Assembly: GCF_036898095.1 (NCBI RefSeq)
Contig: NC_090751.1
Coordinates: 73,582,318 to 73,646,317, forward strand
Source of the DNA: Palaemon carinicauda
Lineage: Eukaryota > Arthropoda > Malacostraca > Decapoda > Palaemonidae
Reading direction: 5' to 3'
DNA: 64,000 bases
Shown here one piece after another: positions 56,253-64,000 of this stretch; the stretch's first letter is position 1, and every line of letters begins with the position of its first letter. Below the pieces are notes generated by a model. That model was not told the origin of the DNA. It made no database searches and worked only from the letters and a program-made list of their open reading frames with translations. The translations under genes and the position numbers were made by a program.

Positions 56253-57284
56253 ATGGAACATATTATAGAAACTTGTACCGGTTGCAGCATTCCGTATCTA
56301 AAAGCAGTGGCTCAATTCCATGGTGATTTTGTTGATAATTCAGGTTATGTTGATCATTTTCTTAAATCTCACAATGTTATTCCTCAACGTTTAAACTGCC
56401 CCAAGTGTCGTGCGCTTTTATCTTATAGGGCAGACATTCACGGGTTTTATTGCTCTACTGTAACCACCATCCGTAAAACTAAGAAGAAACGTCGTTGTGG
56501 GTATACTGTTACGGCCTATAAAGGTACTTTTTTGGACCAAAGTCGGCTACCCCCATGGAAGATAATATTATGGGCGAACCAGTTTTTGCATAAACATTCG
56601 GACCATGAGACCCTCATGGATGGTATAGACATATCTTCAAAGACTAGTGTGGATTGGAGAAGTTTCTGTTCGGAGGTTACAGAATACTTCTTCGATAATC
56701 AAGAGGCGATTGGTGGTGATGGAGTTACTGTTGAAATAGACGAAACTCATTTTGGTAAATGTAAATACAACCGTGGTAGACCGTTAAGTGCCATATGGGT
56801 CTTTGGGGGTATTGAACGTGTGACCAAGAAATTTTTCATTATCCCTTTAGTTCCCCCCCTTTCTACTAAACGAGATTCTGCTACTCTAATTCCCCTCATC
56901 CAGAAGTATATTAAACGTGGTAGTATTATTATGAGTGATAAGTGGGCTGCATACAACTCTTTATCGGAAATTGGTTACGTTCATAAGTCGATTAATCATT
57001 CGGAGAATTTCGTTGACCCCCTAGACCCAACCATCCATACTCAAAATATAGAACGTCTCTGGAGAGAAGTGAAGGAGTGGGTTCAGAGGCCTGGAATCAA
57101 GACTGAACATTTCAAGCAATATTTTTCCAGGTTCTTTTTCACCCACTACTATCCTCGTCATACGTTGCTGCACCACTTTTTCATTACTGCCAGTCGCCTC
57201 TACCCTCCTTTACAACATCAGACAATCGACCCCCCCTACCCTCAAGACCCCGATGACCCCCAACCATCCACATCCCAGTCATAG
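56253..57284 (+). CDS. ISXO2/IS1595-like transposase, intact
   Basis: ATG to TAG, 343 codons, uninterrupted. N-terminal zinc ribbon (CPKC at 49-52, FYC at 67, CGY at 82), then KGTFLDQSRLPPWKI as in ISXO2-like proteins. DDE nuclease residues: D163 in TVEIDETHFGK, D229 in IIMSDKWAAY and E267 in TQNIERLWREVK. This family includes bacterial IS1595 and eukaryotic Merlin-type transposons. An intact frame could mean a recent transposon or a domesticated gene. Terminal inverted repeats were not identified. Confidence 0.88.
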   Translation: MEHIIETCTGCSIPYLKAVAQFHGDFVDNSGYVDHFLKSHNVIPQRLNCPKCRALLSYRADIHGFYCSTVTTIRKTKKKRRCGYTVTAYKGTFLDQSRLPPWKIILWANQFLHKHSDHETLMDGIDISSKTSVDWRSFCSEVTEYFFDNQEAIGGDGVTVEIDETHFGKCKYNRGRPLSAIWVFGGIERVTKKFFIIPLVPPLSTKRDSATLIPLIQKYIKRGSIIMSDKWAAYNSLSEIGYVHKSINHSENFVDPLDPTIHTQNIERLWREVKEWVQRPGIKTEHFKQYFSRFFFTHYYPRHTLLHHFFITASRLYPPLQHQTIDPPYPQDPDDPQPSTSQS

Positions 57285-57344
57285 AAGTTAATCCGTCAGT
57301 CTCTTCCTTCCGAGTCCAGCAAGTTTCGACGTTTCCTTCATAAA

Positions 57345-57830
57345 AGTAAGTCATTCCTCAATAGTCATTATTCGTGTTTTGTGACCGGGGTACTTCTAGG
57401 CAAGGTTAGGTGGGTTTGTTAGGTTCTGTGGCCTTTCTGTACTTTTTATATATTTCGTACCAGTTATATGGAGAAATTATTGAATATATCTGAGGAGATA
57501 TTTAGCAGTTCTAGCTCTAGTAATGCCACCCTGTCGTTGGTAGTTCTGTGTACCATTCGTCTCCGTTGGTAGTACTGTGTATCAAGGTAAGTCATTCCCC
57601 CATTCTTATTATATGTGTTTTGTGACCGGGGTACTTCTAGGCAAGGTTAGGTGGGTTTGTTAGGTTCTGTGGCCTTTTGGTACTCTTTAATTATTGTGTA
57701 ATAGTTTTATGGTAGTATTATTTAGTTTACGTATGGAAAAATTTATTTCTACCTCTAGTAATGTCATCGTGCCGTTGGTAACACTGTGTACCATTCGTCA
57801 TCGTTGGTAGTTCTGTCAACCATTGGTAAC
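57345..57830 (+). repeat. Imperfect tandem repeat, period 241 bp
   Basis: Two copies share TTGTGACCGGGGTACTTC (57380 and 57621) and the flanking GTAGTTCTGTGTACCATTCG motifs. Each starts with an AAGTAAGTCATTCC-like splice-donor sequence (about 57344 and 57589), the second being AAG|GTAAGT. Confidence 0.8.
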
Positions 57831-59156
57831 GTTGCTAATGTTATCGTCCCCGACATCTGTTGTTTATATATTTTCTCAGTATATATGTCCACAGTGTTAA
57901 TATTTATATGGTTCATTTGTATTGTATTTCATTGTGTGATTTCGTACAGGAAATATATGATTTTCTATAGTAGATATCGTGATTTAACTGGTTTTCTCAT
58001 TCATTTCATCTGTAATAACATCAACCAATTCGTCAACTTATAACTAACCGAATTGGTTGATGTGTTTGTTTGCGATTGAAATGGTCATCAAAATCGGTTA
58101 AATCTCGTTATTTGCTATAGGAAATCATATATTTCTTGTGCGAAGTCACACGATGTAATAATATACAAAATTACCCAAATGGCCTCTAGGGCATGTAAGC
58201 CAACACAACTAGAGGTAGGCTATGTACTATCCTCAGATGAGGACACTATACTATCAACTGGAATAGATGATTATTTCGAACAGGACCGTCACAACATACT
58301 CACCTACCCCCCTAACGTTAATATAATAAATTCACTGCTAAAATCACCCGGCGACAACAGGTGCCAATAAGTCGAGATGTTCTCTCGGGCACGATTGTAA
58401 TAACACAACAAAATTGTCGGGATTTCTCCCAAACCTTAACCTTTAAGCCAATGTTCGTATGTTTGATACAATTATGAAATAAATACATGGACGTAAGGTA
58501 GTTAACAGGGGGAATTTTTCTAGATGGAAAAGATAATGAATAACAGTATAATGATACAATAACTAGATTATTAATATCTTCAATAACCTGCTATTCTCTA
58601 TACAATTAATGTTGAAGTCGAATCAGAACTCCGAACACAACTTCCAAACAAATGAAACTTGTTTTCAAGGAAAAGTGGATAATTTTAATTATATAAGAAA
58701 CATCTTTATATTGTTACAATAATAACAAATTCCAATGATGAAATAAATCTATATTTCGAATATTAAATATATTGAAAATCAAAGAATCAAGAAATAAAAT
58801 AAGAGTACTTTCATGTGACATCATCCGACGACTAATAACAGCAGAACTGATTCTGTTGAGTCTAACACTCGACACAACATATATGTACATATATTTTTAG
58901 ATACATTAAAGATTTCAATTGTTATGCGTTTTTCGTCACCAGATTTACAATGTGTTTCTTCATCTATTTCTGTTATAGGATTAGATATCATTTTTGTCAT
59001 TTTGCACTTTACCATACCTAAAGGCAAAATTTATCAATGAGAATATGAAGCAATTACTGTATGATTCAATTTTACATCAAATGTCAGATATATACTTTCC
59101 ATTTTACATCTATTATTGAAACCTATCCTACAAACAATGGTAAAAGGAACATACTT

Positions 59157-59158
<2 letters not shown>
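57831..59158. other. Mostly gene-free interval
   Basis: Includes one imperfect palindrome around 58018-58060 (ACCAATTCG / CGAATTGGT). A 63-codon ATG ORF (58179-58370) and a 68-codon minus ORF (58821-59027) have no recognisable features and are not annotated as genes. AT content rises towards 58600, possibly where viral sequence resumes. Confidence 0.5.

Positions 59159-59248
<90 letters not shown>
59159..59248. repeat. (TA)n microsatellite
   Basis: Pure TA array. Confidence 0.95.
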
Positions 59249-59252
<4 letters not shown>

Positions 59253-59499
59253 ATTTACTATTAATTTCCAAGATTTTAGTTATTACGTTTCTAATTTTCC
59301 AACTTGGAATATGATAATCATTGAATAATGATAGAAGTGGTGTTTTTAAAGTAGTTATCGGTGGCCATAACAATGAAAAATAAGAATTTTTCAATATGGA
59401 AAACATCATAGTTATTATCAATATCGTATTCTATTCTTCTATCGTTCACAGACTTGCTTATTCGTATCCTATATACTTGAATTTATATAAAAAAATAAT

Positions 59500-59703
<204 letters not shown>

Positions 59704-59939
59704 ATTAATCAATCAAGTAACATGGTCACCCCTTGATTTATATTTCTAAATATTAATGAGGCTAGAGTAACAACTTCTATTAATCTAGTATATTTAGGAT
59801 AGAAAATAAATAATTGTTATAAATTTCACGTGCCCGAAATATCCATAAGCACTTACATTGGTGTTGTAGAAAACATTTCGCTACATAAAAGAAAAAAAGT
59901 GATAATGATAATGATTTTTATCGTAAAAGAAATTTTAAT

Positions 59940-60429
59940 TGTTTGAAATTAACTAAGTTGGGAATATTATCCAAAGCTGCTTTTAGAAATATAAATAAAT
60001 TTCTTATGAGTGTGTCCAAGATGTTTCTATTCAAATTGTTTAACATTTTTCAATGCAAAGCGTTCAAACATTAATATAATATCTTGTTTTCATTGTTACA
60101 ACAAATTTAAACCAATGATAAGAAAAATTTAAAGAGTTAATGGTTTTCAAAATGAAAAATGTCAAGGTTCACACGAACTTTTATATAAAGAATATATGAA
60201 ATACAATAAAATCCAACTAAAATTGAAAACTCGCAAAAACACCATCAATAATAACAACTATGGAAATAAAAATCTAATTAAGAATATTTTTGAATCATTA
60301 AAAGATTCTGAAAAAGGAATTATCTGTTACGATAACTTATATTTTTCTATGAAACTATTAACGCAAAATTTGATAGTACCGCCATTAGACTTTTTTGTGG
60401 GAATCAATAAACCAATTGGTTGTATATAA
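59940..60429 (+). pseudogene. RNA polymerase largest subunit, N-terminal part
   Basis: Broken frames parallel to 8270-8770. The 60196-60429 frame contains LLTQNLIVPPLDFFVG, comparable to the VLPVPPP segment of RPB1-type subunits. The Cys cluster of the upstream zinc region is less well preserved than in unit 1. Frame is lost at about 60425. Confidence 0.55.
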
Positions 60430-60868
60430 AAAAACTGTAGGGTTAGAAAAAAATTCTTCATCTGTATTTATTCCTTCTAGTATGGCCTCTGTTAAAACTA
60501 AGTACGGATCTCTCGTTTCTCGTGAAAGAGGAGGAGAAAATAGCATATTTCGAACTATGTGCTATAATCGTAGATATGTATTATCTGCGAGAATGGTCAA
60601 TGTCCCAAGGTCTTTTTTACAACTTCATGAATACATTCTTCCACGTCCAACTTATGCGAAATTAGGATATCCTAGGTGTGTTTTAGGTCATAGATATCCA
60701 ACGCTTGATTTGAAAAGTGTGAGATTTCACAGTGTGAAAACAACCTGGGAATATAGTTGCATGGCTATATCAACTTCAATTGTTGCTGGTAACAATGCAG
60801 ACTTTGATGGAGATTGTCTCCACATTATTCTAGCAACAACGTTAATGAGCAAATATGAACTTGAATGA
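60395..60868 (+). pseudogene. RNA polymerase largest subunit, catalytic core (NADFDGD)
   Basis: A 157-codon frame that becomes meaningful near residue 30. It reads YGSLVSRERGGENSIFR (the start of the region before the active site), SARMVNVPRSF, GHRYPTL at 98-104 (cf. NRxPTLH of RPB1) and NNADFDGDCLHI at 133-144, the invariant metal-binding loop of multisubunit polymerases with all three Asp. The residue after the loop is Cys rather than the usual Glu/Gln. A TGA at 60866-60868 truncates the frame, which stays open beyond it. Confidence 0.8.
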
Positions 60869-61444
60869 TTAGTTCATCCAAAGTATAACATAATTACACA
60901 ACAAAAACTTAGGGTACTTTCTGACCATAATGAACGCCAGACATTTTATTCTTTATACGGCCTTATATCCGAAGAAATTCATAAAGCTATATTTAATATG
61001 GCCATTAAAGAAGGTTCAATAAAAACATATGAAGTATTTTGTAGTTTAAGAAAAGATTGTCATCTAACTTGGCAAACAAAAACTGTATCAGCATTACCTT
61101 TCAAGATTTTTTAGATTTTTTTAAATCTGCAAAAAAAAAAAAACATACTTATTCAGAATTTCTTTGCAATATATACAATGCTGTCCCGTTACAAAATAGT
61201 CTAAGAGAAATTATTGATTCTAATGCTTCAAGGTTTTCTATAAATCACTTGTTTCTTGGAAGGCATGGATACAAAAGCATTTATAAATACAGCCATGGTT
61301 TCTCGTAATAATCTTATTAATGAAATATCACTTTATGGCTATGCAGTTATGAAAATATGTCACTCCACAAAATCTATATTTATCTGATATGACAAAGGAG
61401 TTTTTACGACCGATGCTATTTTAGTTGCTATGGATGTAGAAGTT
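60869..61444 (+). pseudogene. RNA polymerase largest subunit, downstream part
   Basis: After the TGA, the same frame continues with LVHPKYNIITQQKLRVLSD, comparable to the MVP..I.TPQ.N.PV.G region after the active site of RPB1. It then shifts frame (61057-61308: FQDFLDFFKSAKKKKH) and again after 61270. Stops and an A-run show decay. The rest of a full RPB1 (about 1,000 residues) is not visible. Confidence 0.5.
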
Positions 61445-61701
61445 GTTTTATAATTATATTAAAAAAGTATGAATCAAGCTGAATTTATTCGCGCTTGATA
61501 GGGAACCTTGCCGCTATCATGAAACTCTAAAATTGGTCAAAAATTGGTCAAACACTAAACTCAGTCCTGACAGAAAATATGTATTATCGGCAAGTATGAA
61601 CACTATTATAATTTAAATAATAGAAACGAATTATGATTAACTAATGAAGATATACAATACTTAATTTCTAAATACAATCAATATACATTACTACATATAA
61701 T

Positions 61702-62283
61702 ATGAAAAATGAAAATAACACCTACATACTAATCTCTCCAAGAAGAAGTGAAGAGAGTAAAGAAATAGCAACGGTCACTTCACCACCAACGCCTACCCTA
61801 GAGACTTCCCACTCTTATATTCCTCCATATATGCAAAATCCACAACCTCCCGTACCTATAACTTCTGATGATGATGAAGAAGAAGAAGAGGAGGAGGAGG
61901 AGGAGGAGAAGGAGGAGAAGGAGGAACAGGAATTACCAAAAAAAGAAAAAACAAATAGAAATCGCAGTCGTAGTGGCAGTAGGAGTAGAAGAAGGAGTAG
62001 AAGTCGTAGTAAGAGTCGTAGCCAAAGTAGAGAACGACAAAGAAAAAATTCTAATAGAAGAAGAAAAAGGCAATCTCCTTCTCCAACTAAAAAATATAAC
62101 CCTCGTTCTTCAAGACGAGGAAAGTCGCCATCACCAGCACCTAAAAGAAAACCTGGTAGATCTAAAGGGTTAGCTAATAAAATAAAAAGGAGAGATATAA
62201 ATCTTGTTCACCCTATAACTAATGATAAATATGCAAAAATAACTTGTGAAATTTCAGGTAACCAAGAACAAAAAAGAGAGTGA
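61702..62283 (+). CDS. RS-rich basic protein with acidic tract
   Basis: ATG to TGA, 193 codons, intact. Residues 1-53 are Pro/Ser-rich. Residues 55-74 are an acidic run (DDD then about 11 Glu and mixed Glu/Lys). Residues 80-150 are an Arg-Ser dipeptide domain (RSRSGSRSRRRSRSRSK), followed by a Lys/Arg/Pro-rich part and a C-terminal 35 residues without bias (INLVHPITNDKYAKI). Such proteins bind nucleic acid or pack DNA and are phosphoregulated through Ser. Comparable basic RS-rich packaging proteins occur in several DNA viruses; a host SR-protein origin cannot be excluded. Confidence 0.6.
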   Translation: MKNENNTYILISPRRSEESKEIATVTSPPTPTLETSHSYIPPYMQNPQPPVPITSDDDEEEEEEEEEEEKEEKEEQELPKKEKTNRNRSRSGSRSRRRSRSRSKSRSQSRERQRKNSNRRRKRQSPSPTKKYNPRSSRRGKSPSPAPKRKPGRSKGLANKIKRRDINLVHPITNDKYAKITCEISGNQEQKRE

Positions 62284-62392
62284 AAGACACATATAAAGAT
62301 TTAGGTATAACAAAACCATCACATAATTTGACATTATCCTAACAGTGTTCAAGGAATCATTTTGAAACCATTTATAAAATATAGTTAATTAT

Positions 62393-62719
62393 TCATCTCT
62401 TACTCATCGTTTTTTTTCGTTCCCCTTCTTCTTTTTCTATTTCAGTAGGATAGGATAGGGTGTTTTGAATATCATATGTTACTATATTGACCACTTGAAT
62501 TGATGTTGCTTTATCTTTTTCGGATTTTATTTTTTCTATAGAGGTTTTATAATCTGCCATTACTGCATTTACTTTATTTAGTAACTTTTCGTGTGTTGTC
62601 AATTCATCTAGCCTAAGCCCATTAAGAACTTCATATATGGGAATGGTAACTACCGGATCTAATGAAACTGGAACTAAAGACATGGTGTCTTTTTGCTGTA
62701 TTTTCATTGCTTCAGTCAT
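62393..62719 (-). CDS. Hypothetical protein, second locus
   Basis: 108 codons, first ATG near 62719 (MTEAMKIQQKDTMSLVPVSLDPVV), mostly helical with a Glu/Lys/Arg-rich C-terminus. Converges with the RS-rich gene. Unrecognised. Confidence 0.4.
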   Translation of the reverse strand: MTEAMKIQQKDTMSLVPVSLDPVVTIPIYEVLNGLRLDELTTHEKLLNKVNAVMADYKTSIEKIKSEKDKATSIQVVNIVTYDIQNTLSYPTEIEKEEGERKKTMSKR

Positions 62720-62810
62720 TAAATTCGAAATTTTACTTAAAGTATTGAAGGGACACTGTATAATTTTAATTTTTAATTATAATATTTTGAATGATTTCTA
62801 TTAGTTTTGG

Positions 62811-63060
62811 TCAAATTCAGCTTGCTGTTTTTCTTGTAGCAATAAGTTTTGGGTTTCTCTAAGGTAATAAGGTACTGTTGTTTTTGACAACATATTATAA
62901 ATAACATTTAGAGTATTTGAAAGATAATTTAAGTTATTAGATAAAAGTTGTTCTCGAGAAAAATAATTCTATTTTCTTTTTATCAATAATCATTATGAAA
63001 TCATGATCATATTCTATGGACTTAGAAACTCTTTGCAAGTCTTCCAATATTGGTATGTTA
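62811..63060 (-). pseudogene. Broken helical ORF
   Basis: Two frames: ILEDLQRVSKSIEYDHDFIMIIDKK (around 62970-63060) and, after a shift in a T-run near 62965, NLNYLSNTLNVIYNM...LLLQEKQQAEFDQN ending at 62811. Amphipathic helices, probably part of the same coiled-coil gene group as the next features. Confidence 0.35.
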
Positions 63061-63134
63061 TTATAATATATTTAAGGTGATAAGAAGAATAGATAATAAA
63101 TTTTATTTAACGTCAGTAATAGATAGTTTGATTG

Positions 63135-63440
63135 TCATAATGAATATGATTTAAAGTTTTCATATTCATGTTGTAGTTTTGAGAATTCTGTTTCAAGAAT
63201 GCTTATCTTTATATTGGTATTCTTAATGTCTTCATTGTCACTAGACATATTTGAAATTAACTGTTCATTTATTTCCTGTAATTGTTTATTTAAATCTAAA
63301 ATTCGTACTTCTTTAAATTGTTGCTGTTTAGTCAATTCTTCAATTTTATTTTGTAATTCTTGATTCATCTTTATGGTTTTAGTGTTTATTTCCTCTAACT
63401 TTTGGCCTTCCGAAAATAATTTTGATTGATTTTTGTCCAT
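63135..63440 (-). CDS. Coiled-coil protein
   Basis: 101 codons from ATG (MDKNQSKLFSEGQKLEEINTKT...). Heptad pattern with Leu/Ile at a/d positions through most of the length (QELQNKIEELTKQQQ..., LDLNKQLQEINEQLI). Probably the C-terminal end of the long repeat coiled coil encoded by the following array, separated by a frame break. Confidence 0.5.
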   Translation of the reverse strand: MDKNQSKLFSEGQKLEEINTKTIKMNQELQNKIEELTKQQQFKEVRILDLNKQLQEINEQLISNMSSDNEDIKNTNIKISILETEFSKLQHEYENFKSYSL

Positions 63441-64000
63441 TCTTCAATTTTATTTTGTAATTCTTGATTCATCTTTATTGTGTTAATGTTTATTTCCTCT
63501 AACTTTTGGCCTTCCAAAAAAATAAATTTGATTGATTTTAGGCAATTCTTCAATTTTATTCTGTAATTCTTGATTCATCTTTATAGTTTTAGTGTTTATT
63601 TCCTCTAACTTTTGACGCTCCTAGAGACACATTTGATTGATTTTGGTCAATTCTTCAATTTTATTTTGTAACTGAAAATGTCCTTTTTCCATCTTTTGAC
63701 ACTGCGAGAGACCAGTTTGATTAATTTTAGACAACTCTTCCATTCTATTTTGTAACTGAAAATTTTCTTTTTCCATCTTTTGACGCTCTAAGAGACCAAA
63801 TTGATTAATTTTAAACAATTCTTCAATTTCACTTTGTAATTAAAAATGTTCTTTTTCCATCTTTTGACACCAAGAGACAAGTTTGATTAATTTCAATCAA
63901 TTCTTAAATTTCGTTCTGTTTTATCTGTATAGTTTCAATAAATATTTTTGTATTATCTGACATATGCTGAGCTTGTATCTCCCTACGTAATTGTTCTATT
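63330..64000 (-). repeat. Coding heptad-repeat array
   Basis: At least seven degenerate repeats carrying LQNKIEEL-type sequence. Their ATTCTTCAATTT landmarks fall at about 63335, 63439, 63545, 63650, 63734, 63818 and 63900, so spacing is about 105 bp for three steps, then about 84 bp. These equal 35 and 28 residues, five and four heptads. The best open part is 63621-63818 (FQLQNRMEELSKINQTGL). The array runs off the window end. Confidence 0.65.

Larger units (their letters stand above)
59709..64000. other. Endogenous viral block, second locus (diverged)
   Basis: 59709-60560 matches unit 1 (8040-8920) but with clearly more differences than between the tandem units. It then continues through the polymerase core and genes not present elsewhere in the window. 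The right edge lies outside the window. Confidence 0.65.

Noticed and set aside
61868..62173. Second-frame Lys/Arg-rich ORF over the RS protein
   Set aside because: Frame-shifted shadow of the RS-rich gene caused by GAR-type repeats.
63330..64000. CRISPR-like array from regularly spaced repeats
   Set aside because: The repeats are degenerate, contiguous and coding (heptads); there are no unique spacers of constant size and the context is eukaryotic.

Overview
Eukaryotic, non-coding-rich window, most likely from a decapod crustacean (shrimp-like). The repeat set argues for this: very long (TA)n arrays, a LINE ending in a microsatellite, a SINE-like repeat with an (AAT)n tail, Penelope-like, BEL/Pao and DIRS-like elements, and an ISXO2/IS1595-type transposase. 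No host gene is convincingly visible and there are no rRNA or tRNA genes.

Layout. 1-3740: degenerate non-LTR retrotransposon (+) split by a SINE-like repeat. 3880-38860: an AT-rich block packed with short, mostly broken ORFs on both strands, arranged as two near-identical tandem units of about 14 kb (3880-18380 and 18381-32112) plus a third, partial unit (32113-38860). The third unit follows the others for about 4 kb and then carries its own sequence. 38850-43920: broken BEL/Pao retrotransposon (-). 44502-53304: DIRS-like YR retrotransposon with inverted terminal repeats and an internal complementary region. 54774-57830: an intact ISXO2-like transposase gene between two tandem duplications. 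59709-64000: a second stretch of the same kind of AT-rich sequence, more diverged from unit 1 where they overlap.

The AT-rich block is best read as a decayed, endogenised large DNA virus. The supporting genes are: an RNA polymerase largest-subunit homologue with the catalytic NADFDGD motif (60395-60868; its 5' part recurs at 8040-8920); a HAD/FCP1-like phosphatase with a DxDHT motif; a cluster of BIR (IAP-type) domains; a basic RS-rich protein with an acidic tract; coiled-coil repeat proteins; a proline-tract protein; and several small membrane-anchored proteins. Compact genes on both strands without visible introns fit a virus. A multisubunit-type polymerase plus an NIF/FCP1-like phosphatase in an AT-rich crustacean-associated genome points by inference to a nucleocytoplasmic-type virus (Mininucleoviridae or relatives), but no capsid, DNA polymerase or packaging ATPase is recognisable here. 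Naldaviricetes (nudivirus-like) remain possible.

History readable from the sequence: the viral genes had already acquired stop codons before the tandem duplication, because units 1 and 2 share in-frame stops. Units 1 and 2 also share deletions and a Penelope insertion absent from unit 3, so they are sisters. Each unit then gained private deletions and stops. (TA)n arrays sit at many of the junctions.
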